Positions 55,730 through 64,000 of a stretch of 64,000 bases of DNA are shown in pieces. Positions within the stretch are counted from its first letter, which is position 1. Each line of letters opens with the position of its first letter. This DNA comes from Fodinicola acaciae (GTDB lineage: Bacteria; Actinomycetota; Actinomycetes; Mycobacteriales; HKI-0501), in the NCBI RefSeq assembly GCF_010993745.1, contig NZ_WOTN01000001.1:3103235-3167234 (forward strand), written 5' to 3'. Under the pieces are notes generated by a model, which was not told the DNA's origin, ran no database searches, and was given only the letters and a program-made list of their open reading frames with translations. A program made the position numbers and the translations under genes.

Positions 55730-56648
55730 CCGACTCGCCGTTGTGAATGCGCCGCATCGCCTCGGCCAGGGCCGGCGCGATCGACACCACCGACAGCTTC
55801 GGGTGCCGCTCGCTTTCCGGGATCGGCACGGTGTTGGTGCAGACGATCTCCAGCACGTCGGGCTGGTCACCGATCCGCTTCAACGCGCCGCTGGCGAACA
55901 GCCCATGGGTGCAGGCGACCCGGATCGTACGCACACCGATCTCACGCAGGCGGTCGAGCAGCTCCAGCACCGTGCTGCCCTTGGCGATCTCGTCGTCCAC
56001 CACGATCACGTCCCGGCCGGCCACGTCACCGATGACCGAGCTGATGCTCACCCTGTCGTCGGCGAACCGCTGCTTGGCACCGGCCGCGACCGGCACGCCG
56101 AGCATCCGCGCGAAGGCGGCCGCCTCCTTGGCGTTGCCGAGGTCCGGCGAGACGACCGTGGTGTTGGACATGTCATAGCCGCGGAAATGCGCGGCCAGCT
56201 CACGCAGGGCGTGCAGGTGATCCACCGGTACGCTGAAAAATCCGTGCACCTGGGGCGAATGCAGCGTCATCGCCAGCATCCGGTCTGCGCCGGCCGACAC
56301 CATCAGGTCGGCGACCAGGCGGCCACCGATCGAGATCCGGGGCGCGTCCTTCTTGTCGGAGCGCGCGTACGCGTAATAGGGCATCACCACGGTCGTACGC
56401 GCCGCCGAGGCACCGCGCGCCGCGTCGAGCATCAACAGCAACTCGACCAGGTTTTCCTGCACCGGCCGCACCAGCGGCTGGACCAGGAACACGTCCCGCT
56501 CACGGCAGTTGGCCTGCAGCTGCACACCCAGGCAGTCGGTCGCGAAGCGCTCGACGAGCACCGGATGCAACGGCTGTTCGAGATGCGAACAGATTTCCTC
56601 GGCCAACTGGGGATGGGCGGTGCCACTGAAAATGGCGATGTCACGCAC
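55707..56648 (-). CDS. Ribose-phosphate pyrophosphokinase homologue
   Basis: 313 aa. PRPP synthetase features: N-terminal FSGTAHPQLAEEI, RDVFLVQPLVRPVQENLVEL, MPYYAYARSDKKDAPRI and the PRPP loop VIVVDDEIAKGSTVLE. It is divergent from the usual bacterial Prs (for example DDEIAKGST instead of DDxxDTAGT, AKQRF in the flexible loop), so it is probably a paralogue that supplies PRPP for a special purpose or is altered in regulation. The GTG at 56648 has an AGGAG box. An upstream frame would overlap the CaiB gene. Confidence 0.85.
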   Translation of the reverse strand: MRDIAIFSGTAHPQLAEEICSHLEQPLHPVLVERFATDCLGVQLQANCRERDVFLVQPLVRPVQENLVELLLMLDAARGASAARTTVVMPYYAYARSDKKDAPRISIGGRLVADLMVSAGADRMLAMTLHSPQVHGFFSVPVDHLHALRELAAHFRGYDMSNTTVVSPDLGNAKEAAAFARMLGVPVAAGAKQRFADDRVSISSVIGDVAGRDVIVVDDEIAKGSTVLELLDRLREIGVRTIRVACTHGLFASGALKRIGDQPDVLEIVCTNTVPIPESERHPKLSVVSIAPALAEAMRRIHNGESVSALFDA

Positions 56649-56694
56649 CGACTGCTCCTGTGTTTCTGGTTTCCGGGGCAGATACGGCATGAGC

Positions 56695-57885
56695 CTACCT
56701 AACGTTTCCGCCAACCGTACGGTCGGTATGCAGGGCCTTGATCTGCTCAGGCGTACGGCCGAGGCCGGCGAGCACCGAGTCGGTGTGCTCGCCGAGCGCC
56801 GGCACCGGTCCCATCGCCGCCTCGGTGTCGGCGTACGTGAACGGCGGCAGGATCGCCTCGACCGTACCGACCGGCGTCATCACGGGCCGCCACCGGTCGC
56901 GCGCTCTGAGCTGCGGATGCTCCGCCAGGCCGCGTACGTCGTTGAGCCGCGCGTTGCCGATGGCCGCTGCGTCGAGCTTGGCCACCAACTCCGCCGTCGA
57001 CAGCTTGGACGAGACCTCGGTGATCGCCGCGTCGACGGCCTCACGGTCGCGCGTACGCGCGATGTTGGTCGCGAAACCGGGGTCGCGCGCGAGCTCGGCG
57101 CGGTCGAGCACATCCGTACACAGCCGGACCCACTCGCGGTCGTTCTGGATGCCGATCAGCACCTCGCCGTCGGTGGTCGGATAACCGGTGTAGGGCACCA
57201 CCGACGGATGCCCGAGCGCCGACCGCTTCGGTGGCTGGCCGGTGCCTTTCGTGTAATACAGCGGATGCCCCATCCACTCGGCGACAGCGTCCAGCATCGA
57301 CACCTCGATGCTCGCCCCACCGCCGCCGCGTTCTCTGCGCAGCAGTGCGGAAAGAATCGCGGTGAGCGCGTACATCCCAGCGCCGATGTCCACTGTCGGA
57401 ATGCCAGTTTTCACCGGCGTGTCTGCCGTACCGGTGACCGAGGCCAGGCCGCCTTCGCCTTGCAGGAGGAGGTCATATCCTGGTTTTTGGCCGTACGGAC
57501 CACCTTTGCCGTATCCGGACATGTCGACGACAATCAGCCCTGGCTTTTGGGCGCGCAGTTTCTCAGCGGAGAAGCCAAGCCTGGCCGCCGCGCCCGGGCC
57601 AAGATTTTGCACGAAGACATCCGCACTCAGGATCAGGTCCTCGACAACCCGCCGCCCCGCGTCGGTCTTGAGATCGACCGCGATCGACTCTTTCCCTCTG
57701 TTGAGCCAGAAAAAATGCGCCGCCATCCCGTTCACCGCCGCGTCGTACCCCCTGGCGAAGTCACCACCATCCGTACGCTCGACCTTCACCACCCGCGCAC
57801 CAAGGTCGGCACAGTGCCTGGTGGCAAGCGGCGCGGCCACGGCCTGCTCGATCCCGACGACGGTGATTCCCTCGAGTGGCAGCAC
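56695..57885 (-). CDS. CaiB/BaiF family CoA-transferase
   Basis: 396 aa, family III CoA-transferase that moves CoA between carboxylic acids. Conserved regions: GIEQAVAAPLATRHCADLGA, VKVERTDGGDFAR, FFWLNRGKESIAVDLK, SGYGKGGPYGQKPGYDLLLQ (the catalytic Asp follows the family pattern) and AGMYALTAILSALLRRERGG. Substrate unknown. Its start faces repeat copy 3. Confidence 0.9.
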   Translation of the reverse strand: MLPLEGITVVGIEQAVAAPLATRHCADLGARVVKVERTDGGDFARGYDAAVNGMAAHFFWLNRGKESIAVDLKTDAGRRVVEDLILSADVFVQNLGPGAAARLGFSAEKLRAQKPGLIVVDMSGYGKGGPYGQKPGYDLLLQGEGGLASVTGTADTPVKTGIPTVDIGAGMYALTAILSALLRRERGGGGASIEVSMLDAVAEWMGHPLYYTKGTGQPPKRSALGHPSVVPYTGYPTTDGEVLIGIQNDREWVRLCTDVLDRAELARDPGFATNIARTRDREAVDAAITEVSSKLSTAELVAKLDAAAIGNARLNDVRGLAEHPQLRARDRWRPVMTPVGTVEAILPPFTYADTEAAMGPVPALGEHTDSVLAGLGRTPEQIKALHTDRTVGGNVR

Positions 57886-57914
57886 AGGCGTCCTCCTGGT
57901 CCGGGTCAGCTTTT

Positions 57915-59040
57915 ATCGTCGCATCGGTGGTGGGGGTGGGGGCGGTGAGATTTCGGACAGTTGTCGGGGTAGGGCGCGGTCGGTGCGTCGAGGGGGCGTG
58001 GTTTGGGTCTTCATGGTTGTTGGGGCCTTCATGGTTGTTGCGTTGGGGAGGTGGTTGCGTCTCTATGTTTGTTGCGTGGGTGGGTGGTTGGGTTTTTCGC
58101 CTGCGCGGCGGGCGCTCCTGCGCGGAGGGCGACCTCAAGGGAGGGGGCGCGTGGCCGCCAATCATGTGCATTGAGGGTGCGGGCGGCGGTTTGCGGGCGG
58201 GGCTGGGTTTTCCGGGCTTGCTCGTTCTCCCCGTCGGCATGGACGCCATCACAGCGTCCAGGGCGGTGCTGGTGTGACTGCTGTGGCTGATAATGCAGGT
58301 GAGGCGGCTCGGCTGCGTAATACTTGTTAAACAAGACATCAAAACGGACATTTTTTTGCAGCCCAGCAGTCACAACAGCATTATCAGCCTCAGTAGTCAC
58401 ACCCGTCACAGCTTCTGGGGATCGCTATAGCGTGAAAGCCTTTTTTCTTGCGTCCAACGCAAGTAACTCGACATTCATGCCATCCGCGACCCTCACAAGC
58501 CGGACATTTAGCGCTCCACACACCTTCGCATCCCACATACTGGACCCTCACGCCACCCACCGAGACGCCACCGCAGCTCCGGCGCCCCAGCCACACTCCT
58601 GGTCCGGTTTGTCCGTTCTCCCCCGTCGGCGAGCTTTGCTTGAGCACATGTGCGCCGGGGCTGCCGCGTACGAAACCCAACCACCCACCCAAGCTCGGCA
58701 GCCCCGGCGCACATGTGCTCATCCTCCGGACGCCGACGGGGGAGAACGGACAAACCGGACCACACCACAAACACCCGCGGCACCCAACCGGACCAACAAC
58801 GAAACCCCGCGCACCCCTCCCCTTGAGGTCGCCCTCCGCGCAGGAGCGCCTGCCGCGAAGGCGAAAAACCTCCCAAACGTAACAATCATGGAACGCAACC
58901 AACTTCACCTCAACGACCTCAACCCCTCCTGAGCCCAACCACCTCAACTCCACCCCCCTAAGACCCACCACCTCTACTCGCCCCCTAGGACTCAACCACC
59001 CCAACCGCCCCCGCTGAGACCCGACCACCTCGACCGACCC
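57915..59040. repeat. Large interspersed repeat, copy 3
   Basis: Gene-free stretch between the CaiB and lhr genes. Left G/T-rich flank with TTGTTGCGT words (57925-58085), left inverted arm (58090-58150), a half-arm GGGCTTGCTCGTTCTCCCCG (58217-58236) with no partner, core from about 58304 to 58870, nested hairpin inside the core (58601-58761), right arm 58814-58870, then a C/A-rich flank. The core differs from copies 1 and 2 on its left edge but shares the same 400 bp from GCGTAATACTTGTT onward. No supported gene. Confidence 0.83.
58601..58761. repeat. Nested compound hairpin in repeat copy 3
   Basis: Outer arms 58601-58631 and 58731-58761: perfect 31-bp inverted repeat (starts GGTCCGGTTTGTCCG). 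Inner arms 58642-58666 and 58696-58720: perfect 25-bp inverted repeat (starts GAGCACATGTGCGCCGG). Gaps are 10 and 10 nt; the loop is 29 nt (58667-58695). The loop is the reverse complement, with several substitutions, of the copy 1 loop. The inner stem sequence is unrelated to that of copy 1, while the outer stem shares CGTTCTCCCC(C)GTCGGCG. Confidence 0.85.
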
Positions 59041-59077
59041 TCGGCAAACTGTCACACCGGCGAGGGAGGATGGGGGT

Positions 59078-62000
59078 ATGCAGATCGGACTGGAGGGGTT
59101 TTCGGAGGCGACCCGGTCGTGGTTCGCTGACGCCTTCAGTGCGCCGACGGACGCGCAGATTGGCACCTGGCAGGCCGTGCGGCGAGGTGAGCACGTCCTC
59201 ACGGTCGCGCCGACCGGCTCGGGCAAGACCTTGGCCGCGTTCCTGGCCTCGGTCGACCGGCTGGCGACGATTCCCCGAGATGAGGACAAGCCGCGGTGCC
59301 GTGTCCTGTACGTGAGTCCGCTGAAGGCGCTGGCGGTCGACGTGCAGCGCAACCTGCGCACGCCGCTGACCGGCATCGGCAGAGCGGCGGCGCGGTTGCG
59401 GTTGCCTGAGCCGGACGTCACGGTCGCGATGCGCACCGGCGACACGCCGGCCAACGAGCGGCGAGCGTTTGCCAAGAACGGCGCCGACATCCTGATCACC
59501 ACGCCGGAGAGCCTGTTCCTGCTGCTCACCAGCAACGCGCGCGAGGCGCTGGCCGGCGTTGAGACGGTGATCGTGGACGAGGTGCACGCGATGGCCGGCG
59601 GCAAGCGTGGCGTGCATCTGGCGGTCAGCCTGGAGCGGCTCGACGCGTTGCTGGAGCGGCCGGCGCAGCGGATCGGGTTGTCGGCGACCGTACGACCCGT
59701 CGAGGAGGTCGCCAGGTTCCTCGGCGGCAGCCAGCCGGTGACGGTCGTCCAGCCGCCGGCACGCAAGACCGTGCGGCTCGACGTGGTGGTGCCGGTCGAG
59801 GACATGGCCGAGATGTCAACGGTCCAGCCCAATCCCGGCGACCTCGGCGACGAGGTGGAGTCCAAGTCGATCTGGCCGGCGATCGAGGAACGCGTGTACG
59901 AGCTCATCCGCGCGCACCGCAGCACGATCGTGTTCACCAACGGTCGCCGTGCGGCCGAGCGGCTGACCTCGCGGCTCAACGACCTTGCCGAGGAAAACCC
60001 ACAGCCGCTGAAGCATTTCCCAGCGATGGCGGTCGGCCAGTCCGGGGTCGGCAAAGGTGCGCCGCCGGTGATCGCCAAGGCCCACCACGGCTCGGTCTCC
60101 AAGGAGCAGCGGCGGATCGTCGAGGAGGACCTGAAGGCCGGCCGGCTGCCGGCGGTGGTCGCCACCAGCAGCCTGGAGCTCGGCATCGACATGGGAGCCG
60201 TCGACCTGGTCATCCAGGTCGAGGCGCCGCCGTCGGTGGCCAGCGGCCTGCAGCGGGTGGGCCGTGCCGGTCATCAGGTCGGCGCCGTGTCGACCGGGGT
60301 GATCCTGCCGAAATACCGCGGCGACCTGGTCTCCTGCGCGGTCGTCGCGGAGCGGATGACCGACGGCGCGATCGAGGAGCTGCATTGTCCGCGCAACCCG
60401 CTCGACGTGCTGGCGCAGCAGATCGTGGCGATCGTGTCGATGGACGAGTCCACTGTGGACGACATCGAGGCCCTGGTACGCCGCGCCGCGCCGTACGCCG
60501 AGCTGCCTCGCTCCGCGCTGGAGGCCACGCTCGACATGCTGGCCGGCCGCTATCCGAGCGACGCGTTCGCCGAGCTGCGGCCGCGGCTCACCTGGGACCG
60601 GGTCACCGGCATCCTCACGGCTCGGCCCGGCGCCCAGCGGCTGGCGGTGACCAGCGGCGGCACCATCCCCGACCGCGGCCTGTTCGGCGTGTTCCTGGCC
60701 GGAGAGAAGGGATCGCGGGTCGGCGAGCTCGACGAGGAGATGGTGTACGAGTCGCGGGTCGGCGACGTGTTTCTGCTCGGCTCCAGCTCGTGGCAGATCC
60801 AGGACATCACGCCGGACAAGGTGATCGTCACGCCGGCGCCGGGCCAGCCGGGCCGCATGCCGTTCTGGAAGGGCGACACCCCGGGACGGCCGCTGGAGCT
60901 CGGCCGCGCGGTCGGCGCGTTCGTACGCGAGATGACCTCGACGACCGAGCCGAAAGCCATCGCCAGAGCCAAAACCGCCGGCCTGGATGACTGGGCCGCG
61001 ACCAACCTGCTGTCCTATCTGGCCGACCAGCGCGAGGCCGCCGGCACGCTGCCGGACGACCACACGATCGTGGTCGAACGGTTCACCGACGAGCTCGGCG
61101 ACTGGCGCATCTGCCTGCATTCGCCGTTCGGCGCGCCGGTCAACTCTCCCTGGGCTTTGGCGCTGACGGCACGGCTGCGCGAACGGTATGGCATCGATGG
61201 CCACGCGGTCGCCTCCGACGACGGCATCGTTTTGCGGTTGCCAGACATGGAAACTCCCCCGCCGGCCGACGTTGTCGTCTTCAGTCCGGAGGAAATCGAG
61301 GAAGTCGTCACCGCCGAGCTCGGCGGCTCGGCGGTTTTCGCCGCCAGGTTCAGGGAATGCGCGGCTCGCTCGCTGCTCCTGCCACGCAGGAGGCCGGGCC
61401 GCCGCGCGCCGCTGTGGCAGCAGCGCCAGCGCGCCGCGCAGTTGTTGGCGGTCGCCGGAGAATACGGCGAATTCCCGGTCGTGCTCGAAGCGATGCGCGA
61501 GTGCCTCAACGACGTGTTCGACCTGCCCGGCCTGACCGCGCTGATGCGCGAGATGGAAAACCGTACGACCAGGGTCGTGGAGGCCCCGACCGCACAGCCG
61601 TCACCGTTCGCACGGTCGCTGCTTTTCGGCTATGTCGGCGCTTTCATGTACGAGGGCGACGCGCCGCTGGCCGAGCAGCGCGCGCAGGCCCTCGCGCTGG
61701 ACACCACACTCCTCGCCGAGTTGCTCGGCCGCGCCGAGCTCCGCGAGCTGCTCGACCCCGACGTGCTCGCGGAAACCGTTCGACAGATCCAATATCTCAC
61801 CGAGGAGCGGCGAGCGTCCACAGTGGACGATGTGGCCGACCTGCTCCGACTGCTCGGCGGACTGTCGGCCGCGGAGATCGCCGAGCGCGGCGGCCGGCGG
61901 GAATGGGTCGACGAGCTGGTCGCGGCCAGGCGAGCGATCCGCGTACGCATCGCCGGCGAAGGCCGGTGGATCGCCATCGAGGACGCCGGCCGCGTACGCG

Positions 62001-63649
62001 ATGCGCTCGGCGTCGCGCTGCCGGTCGGCGTGCCGGACGTGTTCACCGAGCCGGTCGCCGATCCGCTCGGCGACCTGGTGTCGCGCTACGCGCGCACGCA
62101 CGGACCGTTCACCTCGGCGGCGGTGGCCGAGCGCTTCGGCATCGGGGTGGCCGTGGCCGCCTCGGCGCTGCAGCGGCTCGCCTCGGCCGGGCGACTCACC
62201 GCCGGCGAGTTCACGCCAGGTGGAGCCGGCGCGGAGTGGTGCGACACCGAGGTGCTGCGGATGCTGCGCCGCCGCTCGCTGGCCGTGCTGCGCGCCGAGG
62301 TCGAGCCGGTCCCGCCGGCCGCGCTCGGCGCGTTCCTGCCGGCCTGGCAGCGGGTCGGTCCGCACCGGCCGTCCGGCGGTGGAGTCGACGCGCTCGCCGA
62401 CGCCATCGCGACGCTGCAAGGCGTTCCGCTGCCGGCCAGTGCGCTGGAGTCGCTGATCCTGCCGGCGCGCGTGCCGCACTATTCGCCGGCTCTGCTCGAC
62501 GAGCTGTGTACGGCCGGCGAGGTGCTGTGGGCCGGCAACGGGTCGCTGCCCGGCAACGACGGCTGGATCGCACTGGCCTTCGCCGACACCGCTCCCCTGC
62601 TGCTGCCGGAGTTCGCCGACCCGCCGGAAGGCGAGCTGCACACCGCCGTGACCGACGCGCTGGCCGGCGGCCAGGCGCTGTTCTTCCGCGACATCTCCGA
62701 CCGCGTGGCGGCCGCTCTCGGCGCGGTGCCCGACGACGAGAAGCTGGTCTCGGCGATCTGGGACCTGGTGTGGACCGGCCGGCTCAGCAACGACACGCTG
62801 GGGCCGCTGCGTACGCTGCTCGGCGCCGGCCGGACGAGCCACCGGCCGTCCACCAGCTCGGCGCGCCAGGGCTTCCGCAGGGCGAGCCGCCGGCCACGGC
62901 TGCCGTCGCGGACCGGGCCACCGACCGTGGCGGGCCGCTGGAGCCTGCTGCCGGAGCGCGAGTCCGAGCCGACGCTGCGTGCACACGCGACGACCGACGC
63001 GCTGCTCGAGCGCTATGGCGTGGTCACCAAGGGACCGGTCACCAGCGAAGGCGTGAGCGGCGGCTTCGCCCGGATCTATTCGGTGCTGTCCGCGCTGGAG
63101 GACGCCGGCCGCGTACGCCGTGGCTATTTCGTCGAAGGCCTCGGCGGTGCGCAGTTCGCGGTGCCCGGGGCTGTCGACCGGCTGCGCGCGATCGCCGGCG
63201 ATCTGCAGCGCAACCAGGACGCGCGCCGCGACCTGCTGCCGACGAGCGCCCGCCGACCTGACCAGGGTCCGCGTGCGCTGGTGCTGGCCGCGACCGACCC
63301 GGCCAATCCGTACGGTGCCGCGCTCCCCTGGCCGGACCGCTCGGAGGATTCGGTCGGTGGCACGACGCACCGGCCGGGCCGCAAGGCCGGCGCGCTGGTC
63401 GTGCTGGTCGACGGCGCCTTGACACTCTACGTCGAGCGCGGCGGTCGTACGCTGCTGTCCTTCACCGCCGAGGTCGAGGCGCTGACCGCGGCGACGTTGG
63501 CGCTGGCCGGCGCCGTACGCGATGGCATGCTCGGCTCCCTGTCCGTGCAGAAGGCCGATGGCGCCGCCGTCATGGAGTCGCCGCTCGCCGATCTGTTGGA
63601 GCAGGCCGGCTTCCGGCCGACGCCGCGCGGTCTCCGCCTCCGCAACTGA
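59078..63649 (+). CDS. lhr: Lhr-type large ATP-dependent DNA helicase
   Basis: 1523-aa superfamily 2 helicase. Motifs: Q-motif region FSAPTDAQIGTWQAVRRGEH, Walker A APTGSGKT at 44-51, VSPLKALAVDVQRNL (Ia), DEVHAMAGGKRGVHL (DEVH box), GLSATVRPVEEVARFLGG, HHGSVSKEQRRIVEEDLK, ATSSLELGIDMGAVDLVIQ and GLQRVGRAGH (VI). The Lhr core with winged helix follows, and then the long C-terminal Lhr-CTD. Full-length Lhr is a 3'-5' helicase active on DNA/RNA hybrids and induced by DNA damage in mycobacteria. A GGAGGATG purine box precedes the ATG. Confidence 0.95.
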   Translation: MQIGLEGFSEATRSWFADAFSAPTDAQIGTWQAVRRGEHVLTVAPTGSGKTLAAFLASVDRLATIPRDEDKPRCRVLYVSPLKALAVDVQRNLRTPLTGIGRAAARLRLPEPDVTVAMRTGDTPANERRAFAKNGADILITTPESLFLLLTSNAREALAGVETVIVDEVHAMAGGKRGVHLAVSLERLDALLERPAQRIGLSATVRPVEEVARFLGGSQPVTVVQPPARKTVRLDVVVPVEDMAEMSTVQPNPGDLGDEVESKSIWPAIEERVYELIRAHRSTIVFTNGRRAAERLTSRLNDLAEENPQPLKHFPAMAVGQSGVGKGAPPVIAKAHHGSVSKEQRRIVEEDLKAGRLPAVVATSSLELGIDMGAVDLVIQVEAPPSVASGLQRVGRAGHQVGAVSTGVILPKYRGDLVSCAVVAERMTDGAIEELHCPRNPLDVLAQQIVAIVSMDESTVDDIEALVRRAAPYAELPRSALEATLDMLAGRYPSDAFAELRPRLTWDRVTGILTARPGAQRLAVTSGGTIPDRGLFGVFLAGEKGSRVGELDEEMVYESRVGDVFLLGSSSWQIQDITPDKVIVTPAPGQPGRMPFWKGDTPGRPLELGRAVGAFVREMTSTTEPKAIARAKTAGLDDWAATNLLSYLADQREAAGTLPDDHTIVVERFTDELGDWRICLHSPFGAPVNSPWALALTARLRERYGIDGHAVASDDGIVLRLPDMETPPPADVVVFSPEEIEEVVTAELGGSAVFAARFRECAARSLLLPRRRPGRRAPLWQQRQRAAQLLAVAGEYGEFPVVLEAMRECLNDVFDLPGLTALMREMENRTTRVVEAPTAQPSPFARSLLFGYVGAFMYEGDAPLAEQRAQALALDTTLLAELLGRAELRELLDPDVLAETVRQIQYLTEERRASTVDDVADLLRLLGGLSAAEIAERGGRREWVDELVAARRAIRVRIAGEGRWIAIEDAGRVRDALGVALPVGVPDVFTEPVADPLGDLVSRYARTHGPFTSAAVAERFGIGVAVAASALQRLASAGRLTAGEFTPGGAGAEWCDTEVLRMLRRRSLAVLRAEVEPVPPAALGAFLPAWQRVGPHRPSGGGVDALADAIATLQGVPLPASALESLILPARVPHYSPALLDELCTAGEVLWAGNGSLPGNDGWIALAFADTAPLLLPEFADPPEGELHTAVTDALAGGQALFFRDISDRVAAALGAVPDDEKLVSAIWDLVWTGRLSNDTLGPLRTLLGAGRTSHRPSTSSARQGFRRASRRPRLPSRTGPPTVAGRWSLLPERESEPTLRAHATTDALLERYGVVTKGPVTSEGVSGGFARIYSVLSALEDAGRVRRGYFVEGLGGAQFAVPGAVDRLRAIAGDLQRNQDARRDLLPTSARRPDQGPRALVLAATDPANPYGAALPWPDRSEDSVGGTTHRPGRKAGALVVLVDGALTLYVERGGRTLLSFTAEVEALTAATLALAGAVRDGMLGSLSVQKADGAAVMESPLADLLEQAGFRPTPRGLRLRN

Positions 63650-63730
63650 CAAACCGCCACATTCTCACCATGCCAGATGTGTCTCATCAATCTTTAGCGC
63701 CTTCGACTCAAGTTTTCTGCGTTGATCGTT

Positions 63731-63742
63731 TAGGGTCACGGC
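63731..63742 (+). promoter_or_regulatory. Possible -10 element for a leaderless MFS message
   Basis: TAGGGT at 63731-63736 ends 6 bp before the ATG of the MFS gene, and there is no ribosome-binding site. This is the arrangement of leaderless actinobacterial transcripts. No clear -35 is seen. Confidence 0.45.
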
Positions 63743-64000
63743 ATGACCCTTCTGACCTCTCGACGGCTCGGACTGCTACGCGAGCACGACTTCCGGCAGC
63801 TGTGGACGGCCGACCTGATCAGCCAACTCGGCACGCGTACGGCGCTGCTCGCGATGCCGCTGCTCGCGGTCGTCACACTCCACGCGAGCACCTTCGAGAC
63901 CGCGCTGCTGACCGCCGCCGGCACGGCCGGCTCGCTGCTGTTTGGCCTGCCGGCCGGCGCCTGGCTCGACCGGATCCGCAGCCGTCCGGTGCTGATCGTC
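63743..64000 (+). CDS. MFS transporter (3' end outside window)
   Basis: The first 86 residues are present, starting MTLLTSRRLGLLREHDFRQLW, with helix 1 (LWTADLISQLGTRTALLAMP), helix 2 (SLLFGLPAGAWLDR) and the start of motif A (LDRIRSRPVLIV). This pattern is typical of DHA3-type drug exporters. Substrate unknown. Confidence 0.82.
   Translation, partial: MTLLTSRRLGLLREHDFRQLWTADLISQLGTRTALLAMPLLAVVTLHASTFETALLTAAGTAGSLLFGLPAGAWLDRIRSRPVLIV

Overview
This window is high-GC actinobacterial chromosome. The evidence is GC-rich codon usage, many GTG starts, ATGA/GTGA stop-start couplings, twin-arginine and lipoprotein signals, an actinobacterial LexA box before recA, and the order dapF-miaA-DUF349-miaB-gluABCD-recX-recA. 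Genus cannot be fixed from the sequence. No rRNA, tRNA, CRISPR array, intact transposase or prophage was recognised.

Region 1 (1-11.1 kb) is a housekeeping block. On the minus strand are an inositol-monophosphatase-like gene, dapF, a secreted gamma-glutamyltransferase, miaA and miaB. On the plus strand are a DUF349 coiled-coil protein and the glutamate-type ABC transporter gluABCD. Region 2 (11.1-17.1 kb) interrupts this block. It holds two decayed genes (a frameshifted DHFR-like reductase and a LysR-alpha/beta-hydrolase fusion) bracketed by near-identical hairpins, a pair of secreted metalloproteases (M4, M28), and an unknown protein with the LQRTAGNRAV motif. Region 3 (17.1-21.4 kb) resumes the conserved block with rny, recX, recA with an SOS box, and a DUF3046 gene.

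Region 4 (22.6-36 kb) has a carbohydrate ABC importer with a Tat-exported mutarotase, a TetR/MFS efflux pair facing a DUF389 membrane protein across a clear palindromic operator, a second TetR, a MocR regulator, an ECF sigma factor with a membrane beta-propeller partner, and anmK. Region 5 (36-50.4 kb) has a secreted GH27 alpha-galactosidase with tandem NPCBM domains, a serine hydrolase, a five-gene dipeptide/oligopeptide ABC operon, an oxidoreductase/GlxA-type regulator pair, a flavin split-barrel gene followed by two tandem GNAT genes, and an APH-like kinase. Region 6 (50.4-64 kb) has a degenerate metallopeptidase-like protein, a HTH-NB-ARC-TPR STAND ATPase, an EamA transporter, a CGNR zinc-finger protein, a divergent PRPP synthetase homologue, a CaiB CoA-transferase, a full-length Lhr helicase and the start of an MFS gene.

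The most unusual material is non-genic. Three copies of a large interspersed repeat lie at about 21.4-22.5, 38.35-39.15 and 57.9-59.0 kb. They share a conserved core of about 470 bp, G-rich left and C-rich right flanks and, in two copies, long inverted arms. Two copies contain a nested hairpin module of nearly constant geometry but different stem sequence. A separate 163-165 bp MITE-like element occurs twice, each time next to the 5' end of a regulator gene, with terminal repeats that changed in concert.
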